Shown: piece after piece, positions 35,355 through 43,792 of the stretch
Numbering within the stretch: position 1 is the stretch's first letter
Layout: every line of letters begins with the position of its first letter
Source of the DNA: S012-109 sp964425105
GTDB taxonomy: Bacteria; Pseudomonadota; Gammaproteobacteria; SZUA-140
DNA: 64,000 nt
Reading direction: 5' to 3'
NCBI GenBank assembly: GCA_964425105.1
Contig: CAYRLE010000003.1
Span: forward strand, 5,549-69,548
Notes under the pieces: generated by a model
Told to the model about the DNA's origin: nothing
The model's input: the letters and a program-made list of their open reading frames with translations, nothing else
The model's database searches: none
Translations under genes and position numbers: made by a program

Positions 35355-36674
35355 ATGTCCGCCATGACACCCAGGGAAATCGTCCAGGAACTGGACAAGC
35401 ACATCATCGGCCAGGACGCCGCCAAGCGCGCAGTGGGCATCGCCCTGCGCAACCGCTGGCGCCGCATGCAGGTGCCTGAGGAACTGCGCAACGAGATCAG
35501 CCCCAAGAACATTCTCATGATCGGCCCCACCGGCGTAGGCAAGACCGAAATCGCACGGCGCGTGGCGAAACTGGCCCAGGCGCCCTTCATCAAGGTGGAG
35601 GCCAGCAAGTTCACGGAAGTGGGTTATGTGGGACGCGACGTGGAATCCATCATCCGCGACCTGGTGGACATCTCCATCAAGATGACCCGCGAGCTGGAAA
35701 TGGAGAAGGTGCGCCACCGCGCCGAGGAGAGCGCCGAGGACCGCATCCTGGACATCCTGCTGCCGCCGCCGCGGGATGGCGGCAGCGATGAAATGGCGGA
35801 CACCCGCCAAAAATTCCGCAAGATGCTGCGTGAAGGCAAGCTGGACGACAAGGAGATCGAGGTGGAGGTGCGCCTGGCGCCGGTGGGGGTGGAGATCATG
35901 ACCCCGCCGGGCATGGAGGAGATGAGCAGCCAGCTGCAGAACATGTTCCAGAACCTGGCCGGGGAGCGCACCCGCAAACGGCGCCTGCCGGTGAAGAAGG
36001 CCTTCAAGCTGCTGTGCGACGAGGAGGCCGCCAAGCTCATCAACGAGGAAGACATCAAGACCCGCGCCCTGGACAGCGTGGAGCAGAACGGCATCGTGTT
36101 CCTGGACGAGATCGACAAGATCGCGCGCCGCTCCACCGAGCACGGCGGCCCCGACGTCTCCCGCGAGGGTGTGCAGCGCGACCTGCTGCCCCTGGTGGAG
36201 GGCTGCACCGTGTCCACCAAACATGGCATGGTGAAAAGCGACCATATCCTGTTCATCGCCTCCGGCGCCTTTCACCTCAGCAAGCCCTCCGACCTGATCC
36301 CGGAACTGCAGGGGCGCCTGCCCATCCGCGTGGAACTGGAGGCGCTGACCGTGGAGGACTTCGTGCGCATCCTCACCGAGCCCGATGCCTCCCTCACCCA
36401 GCAGTACCAGGCCCTGATGGCCACCGAGGGCGTCGAGTTGGCGTTCAGCAGCGACGGCATCGCGCGCATCGCCGAAATCGCCTGGCAGGTCAACGAACGC
36501 ACCGAGAACATCGGTGCCCGGCGCCTGCACACAGTGATGGAGCGGGTCATGGAGACCCTTGCCTTCGAGGCCTCCGACCTGGGCGGCAAGGCCATCACCA
36601 TCGACGCCGCCTATGTCAACCAGCACCTGGACCGGCTGGTGCAGGACGAGGATCTGAGCCGGTATATTTTGTGA
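35355..36674 (+). CDS. hslU: ATP-dependent protease ATPase subunit HslU
   Basis: AAA+ unfoldase partner of HslV, 439 residues. It shows Walker A GPTGVGKTE, Walker B GIVFLDEIDKI, the pore motif GYVGRDVE, the inserted I-domain (about 110-230), sensor region ENIGARRLHTVMERVME and the canonical C-terminal DLSRYIL that docks into HslV. The ATG at 35355 is preceded by AGGA inside the end of hslV. Confidence 0.97.
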   Translation: MSAMTPREIVQELDKHIIGQDAAKRAVGIALRNRWRRMQVPEELRNEISPKNILMIGPTGVGKTEIARRVAKLAQAPFIKVEASKFTEVGYVGRDVESIIRDLVDISIKMTRELEMEKVRHRAEESAEDRILDILLPPPRDGGSDEMADTRQKFRKMLREGKLDDKEIEVEVRLAPVGVEIMTPPGMEEMSSQLQNMFQNLAGERTRKRRLPVKKAFKLLCDEEAAKLINEEDIKTRALDSVEQNGIVFLDEIDKIARRSTEHGGPDVSREGVQRDLLPLVEGCTVSTKHGMVKSDHILFIASGAFHLSKPSDLIPELQGRLPIRVELEALTVEDFVRILTEPDASLTQQYQALMATEGVELAFSSDGIARIAEIAWQVNERTENIGARRLHTVMERVMETLAFEASDLGGKAITIDAAYVNQHLDRLVQDEDLSRYIL

Positions 36675-36738
36675 GGGTGGGGCTGTCTAATGAACCGCAT
36701 TGGGTAAGAACGAACGACAGTGCTCCGTACGCCACAGG

Positions 36739-36806
36739 GTGATGCGTAATGCGTGATGAGTGATGGGGGCGGTTTCTCATTACTCATTACGCATCACTCA
36801 TCACTC
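36739..36806. repeat. Inverted heptamer arrays, GTGATGC/GTGATGA type
   Basis: Left: GTGATGC-GTAATGC-GTGATGA-GTGATGG (36739-36766). Right: ATTACTC-ATTACGC-ATCACTC-ATCACTC (36779-36806). The 12-nt loop between the arms makes this one of the tightest hairpins of the set. It lies between hslU and DUF971. Confidence 0.9.
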
Positions 36807-36867
36807 TCAAAGACAGGTACACTGCACTCGAACAAACAACCACCATAACCATGAACCACACACACCC

Positions 36868-37242
36868 ATGAACACCACCACCCCCCGCCCCACCGAGATC
36901 CGCCTGCACCGCCAGTCGCGGGTGCTGGAACTGGGTTTCGACGACGGCAGCCGTTTCGAGTTGTCGTGCGAATTCCTGCGGGTCTATTCCCCCTCCGCCG
37001 AGGTGCGCGGCCACGGCGCCGGACAGGAGGTGTTGCAGACCGGCAAGGAGGACGTCAACATCGAACGCATCGAGCCGGTGGGGCAGTATGCGGTGCGGCT
37101 CTGTTTCGACGACGGCCACGACACGGGGCTGTATTCCTGGAGCCTGCTCTATGACCTGGGCCGGCGCCGCGACGAATTGTGGCAACAGTATCTGGCGCGC
37201 CTCAAGGAGGCGGGCGTGGAGCGCAAGGAGGAACAGGCATGA
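36868..37242 (+). CDS. DUF971 / GBBH-like N-terminal domain protein
   Basis: Protein of 124 residues whose core (PTEIRLHRQSRVLELGFDDG to YSWSLLYDLGRR) matches the DUF971 domain, also found at the N-terminus of gamma-butyrobetaine hydroxylase. Stand-alone members are small and their role is unclear. The conserved position between hslU and ubiE suggests a link with the ubi genes. The stop overlaps the ubiE start (ATGA). Upstream in-frame residues are repeat-encoded, so the ATG at 36868 is used. Confidence 0.87.
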   Translation: MNTTTPRPTEIRLHRQSRVLELGFDDGSRFELSCEFLRVYSPSAEVRGHGAGQEVLQTGKEDVNIERIEPVGQYAVRLCFDDGHDTGLYSWSLLYDLGRRRDELWQQYLARLKEAGVERKEEQA

Positions 37243-38018
37243 GCGGACCGGACAAAACCGCCACGGAGAACGAACCCCAGGAAACCACCCATTTCGGTTT
37301 CCAGCAGGTGCCCGCCCCGGAGAAGAAGCAGCGCGTGGGACGGGTCTTCGATTCGGTGGCGGAACGCTACGACATCATGAACGATGCCATGTCCTTCGGC
37401 ATCCACCGCCTCTGGAAATGGCTCGCCATCCAGCTCAGCACGGTGCGCCCCGGCCAGCGGGTGCTGGACCTGGCCGCCGGCACCGGCGATCTCGCCCGGC
37501 GCCTGGCGCGCCTAGTGGGCGACGAGGGTGAGGTGGTGGCAGCGGACATCAATGCCGCCATGCTGAGACGCGGGCGCCAGCGCCTCACCGACGAGGGCGT
37601 GGTAGGCAACATCCGCTACGTGCAGGCCGATGCCGAGCGCCTGCCCTTTCCCGATGACAGCTTCGACTGCGCCACCATGGCCTTTGGCCTGCGCAACGTC
37701 ACACACAAGGAGGCGGCCCTGGCATCCCTGTTCCGGGTCCTCAAGCCGGGCGGCCAGGTCCTGATCCTGGAATTCTCCAAGCCGCGCCTGCCCCTGCTGA
37801 GCAAGGCCTACGACATCTATTCCTTCAACATCCTGCCGCGCATGGGCAAGCTCATCGTGGACGATGCCGACAGTTACCGCTATCTGGCGGAGTCCATCCG
37901 CATGCATCCCGACCAGGAGACCCTGCTGGCCATGATGGAGGCGGCCGGCTTCGCGCGCTGCGAATATCTGAACTTCTCCGCCGGCATCGTCGCCCTGCAC
38001 CGCGGCTACAAACTGTAA
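37239..38018 (+). CDS. ubiE: Ubiquinone/menaquinone methyltransferase UbiE
   Basis: C-methyltransferase of ubiquinone and menaquinone synthesis. The 259 residues have the SAM-binding VLDLAAGTGDLARRLA, the UbiE signatures HFGFQQV, RVFDSVAERYDIMNDAMSFG and FGLRNVTHKEAALASLFRVL, and a C-terminal GIVALHRGYK. AAGGAGG precedes the start, which overlaps the DUF971 stop. Confidence 0.96.
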   Translation: MSGPDKTATENEPQETTHFGFQQVPAPEKKQRVGRVFDSVAERYDIMNDAMSFGIHRLWKWLAIQLSTVRPGQRVLDLAAGTGDLARRLARLVGDEGEVVAADINAAMLRRGRQRLTDEGVVGNIRYVQADAERLPFPDDSFDCATMAFGLRNVTHKEAALASLFRVLKPGGQVLILEFSKPRLPLLSKAYDIYSFNILPRMGKLIVDDADSYRYLAESIRMHPDQETLLAMMEAAGFARCEYLNFSAGIVALHRGYKL

Positions 38019-38030
38019 GGACAGACGGAC

Positions 38031-38851
38031 ATGACGGCGGCCGACAGTCTCAGGGACAATGTCTTCAGCGGCCTGGAGGCCGTCATCAACCGCTGCCTGC
38101 GTCTGGACCCGGAGACCTGGGCGGGACTGGAGAAACTCGGCGGCCGCCTGCTGGCGGTGGAGTTGCGCGGCCTGGAAGTCACCGTCTACATCCAGGCCGG
38201 CGCCGATGGTCTGCGCCTCAGCGGCCACAGCCAGGAGGCGCCGCACACGGTGCTCAAGGGCAGCCCCCTCACCCTGCTGCAAATGGTGCTGGGNNNNNNN
38301 NNNNNNNNNNNNNNNNNNNNNNNNNNNNNNNNNNNNNNNNNNNNNNNNNNNNNNNNNNNNNNNNNNNNNNNNNNNNNNNNNNNNNNNNNNNNNCGCCGCA
38401 CACGGTGCTCAAGGGCAGCCCCCTCACCCTGCTGCAAATGGTGCTGGGCGACGGACAAGGGCAGGGCTTTCCCGAAGAACTGGAAATCGCCGGCGACGTG
38501 GAGACGGCGCGCCGCTTCCAGTCCCTGCTGGCTGGCCTGGAGATCGACTGGGAGGAACAGCTGTCGCGCATCACCGGCGACGTGGCGGCCCATCAGGCCG
38601 GCAATGCCCTGCGCACCCTGCGAAAGTGGTGCCGCCAGGCCGGCGCCAGCCTGGAGCAGGACACAGTGGAATATCTGCGGGAGGAACAGGAACTGCTGCC
38701 CTACCGTGATGAGGTGGAGGACTTCCTCGCCGCCGTGGACACCCTGCGCGACGATGCCGAACGCCTGGCCCTGCGGGTCCAGCGCCTGCAGCAACGCCTC
38801 GCCGCGCAGAGCGCGGCACGCCGCGAAACCGACGGCGGGGAAGAGGCGTGA
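38031..38851 (+). CDS. ubiJ: Ubiquinone biosynthesis accessory factor UbiJ (SCP2 domain), split by an assembly gap
   Basis: Lipid-binding accessory protein of the Ubi complex, encoded between ubiE and ubiB as in E. coli (formerly yigP). The N-terminal SCP2 domain is visible before the gap (VTVYIQAGADGLRLSGHSQ), and a helical C-terminus follows (YLREEQELLPYRDEVEDFL). The gene contains 100 N flanked by identical 55-bp copies. Removing one copy plus the N run leaves 666 nt, an in-frame 221-residue protein close to the E. coli length of 201. The stop overlaps the ubiB start (GTGA). Confidence 0.88.
38239..38448. repeat. 55-bp direct duplication on both sides of the assembly gap
   Basis: Bases 38239-38293 and 38394-38448 are identical. 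The exact 55-bp size and contact with both gap edges suggest unmerged overlapping contig ends rather than a biological repeat. Confidence 0.92.
38294..38393. other. Assembly gap of exactly 100 N
   Basis: A run of 100 undetermined bases, the usual placeholder for a gap of unknown size. Confidence 0.99.
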
Positions 38852-40503
38852 TCCAGCCGCGCCAGGCGCTGCGCCTGCTGAACATCAACCGCATCCTGGT
38901 GAAGCACGGTCTGGACGAGATCGTCTTCGCCACCCATCTCTTCCGCCCCTTCCGCTTCCTGCTCTACCTGCTGCCCTGGAACTGGTTCCGGCGCAGCCGC
39001 GCGCCGCGCGCGGTGCGCATCCGCCGCACCCTGGAGGAGCTGGGGCCCATCTTCGTCAAGTTCGGACAGATCCTCTCCACCCGCCGCGACCTGCTGCCGG
39101 ACGACATCGCCGACGAACTGGCCAAGCTGCAGGACAGCGTCAACCCCTTCCCTGGGCACATCGCCCGCGCCATGGTGGAGAAGACCCTGGGACGGCCGGT
39201 GACGGAGATGTTCGCCGCCTTCGATGAGACCCCCATCGCCTCGGCCTCCATCGCCCAGGTGCACGCCGCGCGCCTGCTGGACGGCCGCGAGGTCATCGTC
39301 AAGGTGGTGCGCCCCGGCATCGAGGCAGTGATCAAGCGCGACGTGGGCCTGCTCTATATCCTTGCCGACCTGGCGGAACACTACTGGAAGGAAGGGCGCC
39401 GCCTGCGCCCCCGCGAGGTGATCGCCGAATACGAGAAGACCATCCTCGACGAGCTGGACCTGGTGCGCGAAGCGGCCAACGCCTCCCAGCTGCGCCGCAA
39501 CTTCAGCGGCTCGGAGCTGCTCTACGTGCCCGAGGTCTACTGGCCCTACACGCACCGCACCATGATGGTGATGGAGCGCATCTCCGGCATCCCGGTGAGC
39601 GACATCGATGCCCTCAAGGCGGCGGGCATCGACCTCAAGCAGCTCTCGGAACGGGGCGTGGAGATCTTCTTCACCCAGGTCTTCAGCCACAACTTCTTCC
39701 ACGCCGACATGCACCCGGGCAACATCTTCGTCTCCCCCGAGGGCCAGTACATCGCCGTGGACTTCGGCATCATGGGCACCCTGAGCCCCGAGGATCAGCG
39801 CTACCTGGCGGAAAACTTCCTGGCCTTCTTCAACCGCGACTACCACCGCGTGGCGGAACTCCACATCCAGTCGGGCTGGGTGCCGACCGGCACCCGCATC
39901 GACGAATTCGAGTCCGCCATCCGCAGCGTCTGCGAACCCATTTTCGAGCGCCCGTTGAAGGACATCTCCTTCGGGCGCCTGCTGCTGCGCCTGTTCCAGA
40001 CGGCGCGCCGTTTCAACATGGAAGTGCAGCCCCAGCTCATGCTGCTGCAGAAGACCCTGCTCAACATCGAGGGCCTGGGGCGCCAGCTCTATCCCGACCT
40101 GGATCTGTGGCAGACCGCCAAGCCCTTCCTGGAACGCTGGATGCAGGACCACATCGGCCCCAAGGCCTTCCTCAAGACCCTGCGCCGCACCAGCCCCGAG
40201 GTCCTGGAGAAACTGCCCCAACTGCCGCTGCTCATCAACGACGTCCTGGAACAAATGCAGCAGGGCCGCCTTGCCGTGGACATCAACCCCCAAGAACTGG
40301 CCGACATCCGCCGCGAAATCGCCCGCGGCCAACGGCGCAGCTACGGCGCCATCGTCGGCGCCGCCCTGCTGGTGAGCGCCGCCATCACCGCCGGCATGGG
40401 CGAACAGGCCGGCGCCATGGTCGGCAAGCTACCCCTGCTGAGCTGGATCCTGGCAGGTATTGCCCTGGTAACCCTCTACAATGCCCGCCCCGGGGGGCGC
40501 TGA
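38848..40503 (+). CDS. ubiB: Ubiquinone biosynthesis regulatory kinase-like protein UbiB
   Basis: Atypical kinase/ATPase (ABC1/ADCK family) needed for ubiquinone synthesis. The 551 residues show the KxGQ motif FVKFGQILSTRRDLLP, the Ala-rich loop ASASIAQVHAARL, catalytic-region HADMHPGNIF and DFGIMG, and two C-terminal membrane segments (about 490-545). Length matches E. coli UbiB (546). The start is GTG overlapping the ubiJ stop. It is the last gene of the hslVU-DUF971-ubiEJB run. Confidence 0.96.
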   Translation: MIQPRQALRLLNINRILVKHGLDEIVFATHLFRPFRFLLYLLPWNWFRRSRAPRAVRIRRTLEELGPIFVKFGQILSTRRDLLPDDIADELAKLQDSVNPFPGHIARAMVEKTLGRPVTEMFAAFDETPIASASIAQVHAARLLDGREVIVKVVRPGIEAVIKRDVGLLYILADLAEHYWKEGRRLRPREVIAEYEKTILDELDLVREAANASQLRRNFSGSELLYVPEVYWPYTHRTMMVMERISGIPVSDIDALKAAGIDLKQLSERGVEIFFTQVFSHNFFHADMHPGNIFVSPEGQYIAVDFGIMGTLSPEDQRYLAENFLAFFNRDYHRVAELHIQSGWVPTGTRIDEFESAIRSVCEPIFERPLKDISFGRLLLRLFQTARRFNMEVQPQLMLLQKTLLNIEGLGRQLYPDLDLWQTAKPFLERWMQDHIGPKAFLKTLRRTSPEVLEKLPQLPLLINDVLEQMQQGRLAVDINPQELADIRREIARGQRRSYGAIVGAALLVSAAITAGMGEQAGAMVGKLPLLSWILAGIALVTLYNARPGGR

Positions 40504-40512
40504 CCCCCTTTT

Positions 40513-40592
40513 TGAATTCGGGGGACAGTATACTTAATTCCATCTCTCTACCGCCGTGCGTCATAAAATAGATACACTGTCCCCCGAATTCA
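40513..40592. repeat. 80-bp element with 17-bp inverted ends
   Basis: The ends TGAATTCGGGGGACAGT (40513-40529) and its perfect inverse (40576-40592) flank a 46-bp AT-rich centre. The right end supplies the stop codon of yajL, and the element fills the whole space between the converging ubiB and yajL. It resembles a MITE or REP-type non-autonomous element and could also act as a two-way terminator. Confidence 0.8.
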
Positions 40593-41141
40593 GCGCATCA
40601 GCGCGGCTTCTACGTCATCGCGTACGCCACGCCCCGCCAAGCACTCGATGAGGGTCAGGGCGAAATCCATGGCGGTGCCCGGGCCGCGCGAGGTGATCAC
40701 CGTGCCGTCCACGATTACGGCCTCATTCACCACTGTGACATCCGCTAGATCCATGGCCTCCAGCACGCCGGGATAGCCGGTGGCGCGGTGCCCGGCGAGC
40801 AGGCCGGCATGGGCCAGCACCTTGGGGGCGGCGCAGATGGCCGCCGTGTAGCGGCCCGCCGCTGCCATTTGTTTGAGCAGGTCCTGGATGCGGGGATCCT
40901 GGTCCAGATGGTCGGCGCCCGGCAGGCCGCCGGGCAGCACCACCATGTCGTAGTCGCCTTCCAGGGCGGCATCCAGTGTACAGTCCGGCAGCAGCACGGT
41001 GCCGCGGCTGGCGCGCACCGGTTCCCCGTCCAGGCCTGCCGTCACCACCTCGATAGCGGCGCGGCGCAACAAGTCGATCACCGTCACTGCCTCCAGTTCC
41101 TCGCAGCCTTGGGCGAGGGGCACCAATACCTTTGCAGTCAT
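40590..41141 (-). CDS. yajL: DJ-1/PfpI family protein (YajL-like)
   Basis: Member of the DJ-1 superfamily, 183 residues. The YajL subgroup features are present: CEELEAVTVIDLLRRA, the nucleophile elbow AAICAAPKVLA with C103, and ITSRGPGTAMDFAL. YajL acts as an oxidative-stress chaperone; a protein deglycase role has been proposed and disputed. GGGAGGA lies just upstream of the ATG at 41141. The stop codon lies in the end of the inverted-repeat element. Confidence 0.9.
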   Translation of the reverse strand: MTAKVLVPLAQGCEELEAVTVIDLLRRAAIEVVTAGLDGEPVRASRGTVLLPDCTLDAALEGDYDMVVLPGGLPGADHLDQDPRIQDLLKQMAAAGRYTAAICAAPKVLAHAGLLAGHRATGYPGVLEAMDLADVTVVNEAVIVDGTVITSRGPGTAMDFALTLIECLAGRGVRDDVEAALMR

Positions 41142-41235
41142 GAGCGTTTCCTCCCTTGTCGAGATACAACCATGACCGCCATCATGGCAAAAATTAGAGG
41201 GCGGGGGAATCTCTGAATTGCGCACCGACAACAAT

Positions 41236-41258
41236 CCTGGTGGGCGGTGCCCACCAGG
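41236..41258. repeat. REP-like palindrome, perfect 10-bp stem
   Basis: CCTGGTGGGC-GGT-GCCCACCAGG lies upstream of yajL on the minus strand. It is the longest stem of the four GGTGGGC-type palindromes in the window. Confidence 0.75.
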
Positions 41259-41272
41259 ACTTCCGTTTGTTC

Positions 41273-41334
41273 GTGAGGTGTGAGGTGTGATCGCGACACA
41301 ATCCCCGCCTCACACCTCACGCCTTACTCCTCAC
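41273..41334. repeat. Inverted heptamer arrays, GTGAGGT type
   Basis: Left: GTGAGGT-GTGAGGT-GTGATCG (41273-41293). Right: GCCTCAC-ACCTCAC-GCCTTAC-TCCTCAC (41307-41334). It is nested between two REP-like palindromes. Confidence 0.88.
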
Positions 41335-41357
41335 AAAAAATAACCTCACCATTTCTG

Positions 41358-41372
41358 GTGGGCGGTGCCCAC
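41358..41372. repeat. REP-like palindrome GTGGGC-GGT-GCCCAC
   Basis: Second copy of the 41236 palindrome, on the other side of the heptamer arrays. The 12 bases CTGGTGGGCGGT and the following GCCCAC are shared. Confidence 0.65.
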
Positions 41373-41408
41373 GCGGAACTGAATAATCACGGGAGCGGAG
41401 AATGTGGG

Positions 41409-42236
41409 CTAGTTTTCCGCCTGTTGCGCCAGGGGGTCGGCAGGGCGTTTGGCCAGCAGGGGCGGGCGCTGGTGGGGTTCGTAGTGCTGGGCGCGCAGCA
41501 GCAGGCGCGAGACCGGCAGGACGTCGATGCCTTCGGCCTTGAGAAGAGGCAGGGCCTGCTCCAGAAAGGCCAGGGTCTCGACATGGGGATGGCCAATGGC
41601 CAGGGCCACGCCCTGGCGCCGCGCCAGGGTGAGCAGGCGCCGGAACTGGTAGGCGATGGCGGCGGGATCGCGGTCGTGGTCCAGGAACACCTGGCGGCGC
41701 AGACTGGGGATGTGGTATTCCACGGCCACGTCCCGGGCCAAGCTGTATTTGCTGGTGTGGCTGTCTATGAAGTAGAGGGGACGATGGCGGGCGATTTCCT
41801 CCATCAGCCAGCGCATGGGCAGTTCCTGCTGGGTCAGCAGGCTGCCCATGTGATTGTTGATGCCCTGCACATGGGGCACGCTGGCCAGGTCCTCCAGGAC
41901 CACGCGCACGAAATCCCGGCGTTTCATCCCCGGCCTGAGGCCGCCCTCGCCCATGGGGCGGTGGTCCAGGGCCTCCATGGGGAGATGCATCATCACCTCC
42001 TTGCGGCGGTTGTGAACCAGGGTCGCCAGCGGCTTGGCATAGGGGGTGTGGGGCAGAAAGGAATAGGTCAGTTGCGCCGGCAGCATCACGGCGCGCACCC
42101 CAGCGCCCAGCTGCTGACCCAGGTCGTCGATGATGATGGCGATGGCGGGGCGCTGCGGCTGCCCTGCCTCCGCAGCGACTACGGCCTGAACGGTGACCAG
42201 CAGCACCGCGAAAACGGCCATCAGAGAGCGCAGCAT
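41409..42236 (-). CDS. Divergent polysaccharide deacetylase family protein (YibQ-like)
   Basis: Exported protein of 275 residues with an N-terminal signal peptide (MLRSLMAVFAVLLVTVQAVV) and a divergent NodB-type deacetylase fold. Conserved elements are IAIIIDDLGQQL, HLPMEALDHRP, GINNHMGSLLTQ, YFIDSHTSKYS and IGHPHVETLAFL. The substrate is unproven. In gammaproteobacteria it follows envC and ctpA, as here, suggesting an envelope role. AAGGA precedes the ATG at 42236. Confidence 0.9.
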   Translation of the reverse strand: MLRSLMAVFAVLLVTVQAVVAAEAGQPQRPAIAIIIDDLGQQLGAGVRAVMLPAQLTYSFLPHTPYAKPLATLVHNRRKEVMMHLPMEALDHRPMGEGGLRPGMKRRDFVRVVLEDLASVPHVQGINNHMGSLLTQQELPMRWLMEEIARHRPLYFIDSHTSKYSLARDVAVEYHIPSLRRQVFLDHDRDPAAIAYQFRRLLTLARRQGVALAIGHPHVETLAFLEQALPLLKAEGIDVLPVSRLLLRAQHYEPHQRPPLLAKRPADPLAQQAEN

Positions 42237-42373
42237 CAAGTCCTTGTTCTTTATTGTTCTTTATTATTCGTTGTTGGCTGATGGATCATGCCTGTCCCTG
42301 CACAGAGGGCCGCAAGGCGCAACCCTCAGTCCTCACAGAGACTATCCTCCCCCGGCGCCGTGATCAACAGCGC

Positions 42374-43699
42374 TCACTGTTTGAGGATATACAATCCCTT
42401 GAGCAGGTTGAGGGCCTCAAACAACTGATAGTCTTCTTTCAGCAGCTTGCTGACGGAATCCTCCTTGTCCTCTGCGGCGCTGTCCTCGGCCGCGGTGGCG
42501 TCTTCAGCGGCCTTGCCGTTTTCCAGATGACGCGACAAATCGGCCTCCGTGACCGGCTCAAAGCCGTTGTTCTCCACCACCGATACCTGAACCTTGGCCA
42601 GTTTGATATCGGGCACGATGCCCTCCGCCTGGATGGAGCGCCCGGAAGGCGTGTAGTAGCGCGCGGTGGTGAGCTTCAAGGCCGTGCCATCCTTCATGGG
42701 CAGCACGGTCTGCACCGAACCCTTGCCGAAGGACTTGCTGCCCATGATGATGGCGCGGTGGTGATCCTGCAGGGCACCGGCCACGATCTCCGAGGCCGAG
42801 GCGGAACCCACGTTGATGAGCACCACGATGGGGGCGTCGTGCAGCACATCGCCCGGTGTCGCCTTGAAGCGCACCTCGGAATCCGGGGCGCGGCCCTCGG
42901 TATAGACGATCAGGCCCTGCTCGATGAAGGCATCCGCCACGTCCACGGCGGCACTGAGCACGCCACCCGGGTTGTTGCGCAGATCCAGCACCAGGCCCTC
43001 CAGTTCGTCCCCGCTCTCCTTCTTCAACTTGGCAATGGCATCCAGCAGGTTGTCGGCGCTGTTGGACTGGAACTGGGTGATGCGCACATAGCCGAATCCG
43101 GGCGCCAGCAGGCGGTGCTTGACGCTGGTCACCTTGATGACGGCGCGCGTGATGGTGACCTTGAAGGGCGCATCCATGCCTTCGCGCACGATGGTGAGGG
43201 TGATATCGGTGCCCGGTTCGCCGCGCATGATGTTCACGGCCTCGCGCAGGGACAGGCCCTTCACCGGGGTATCGTCGAGGCGGATGATGAGATCGCCGGC
43301 GGCGATGCCGGCGCGCTGCGCCGGGGTATCGTCAATGGGGGCGATGACCTTGACGAAGCCATCCTCCATGCCCACCTCGATGCCCAGGCCACCGAATTGA
43401 CCGGTGGTGCCCACCTGCAACTCCTTGTAGGCCTCCTCGTCCAGATAGGCGGAATGGGGGTCCAGCCCCGCCAGCATGCCACGGATGGCGTTTTCCAGCA
43501 GTTCCTTGTCCTCCACCGGCTCCACGTAGTTGGCCTTGATGTTGGCAAAGACATCGGTGAAGGTGCGCAGTTCCTTCAACGGCAGGGGGCCGATCTCAAT
43601 GTGATCGCGCTCGGCAAACACGCTGCGGCCTATGGTCAGCGAGACACCCAGGATCAGGCCCAGGCTCAAAAGCAGGAAATTCCGTGTCGTTGAATTCAT
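42374..43699 (-). CDS. ctpA: C-terminal processing peptidase CtpA (S41)
   Basis: Periplasmic serine protease of 441 residues. An N-terminal membrane anchor or signal (MNSTTRNFLLLSLGLILGVS) is followed by a PDZ domain (about 100-175) and an S41 catalytic core. The core has S301 in NVGSASASEIVAGAL and K326 in SKSFGKGSVQT. A low-complexity acidic stretch rich in AED occurs near residue 400. CtpA-type proteases trim peptidoglycan hydrolases or other envelope proteins, which fits the neighbouring envC. GGAG precedes the chosen ATG. Confidence 0.94.
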   Translation of the reverse strand: MNSTTRNFLLLSLGLILGVSLTIGRSVFAERDHIEIGPLPLKELRTFTDVFANIKANYVEPVEDKELLENAIRGMLAGLDPHSAYLDEEAYKELQVGTTGQFGGLGIEVGMEDGFVKVIAPIDDTPAQRAGIAAGDLIIRLDDTPVKGLSLREAVNIMRGEPGTDITLTIVREGMDAPFKVTITRAVIKVTSVKHRLLAPGFGYVRITQFQSNSADNLLDAIAKLKKESGDELEGLVLDLRNNPGGVLSAAVDVADAFIEQGLIVYTEGRAPDSEVRFKATPGDVLHDAPIVVLINVGSASASEIVAGALQDHHRAIIMGSKSFGKGSVQTVLPMKDGTALKLTTARYYTPSGRSIQAEGIVPDIKLAKVQVSVVENNGFEPVTEADLSRHLENGKAAEDATAAEDSAAEDKEDSVSKLLKEDYQLFEALNLLKGLYILKQ

Positions 43700-43792
43700 A
43701 GAAACTCCATTCAACCGGCTAACAACCGGTAATACATTGAAAATTACGGCTACTTTAACAGAAACATGCCGCTCATTTGAATAGCACCCGTC

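Noticed and set aside
38031..38851. ubiJ as a frameshifted pseudogene
   Set aside because: The break is explained by the assembly gap; collapsing the 55-bp duplicate restores the frame.
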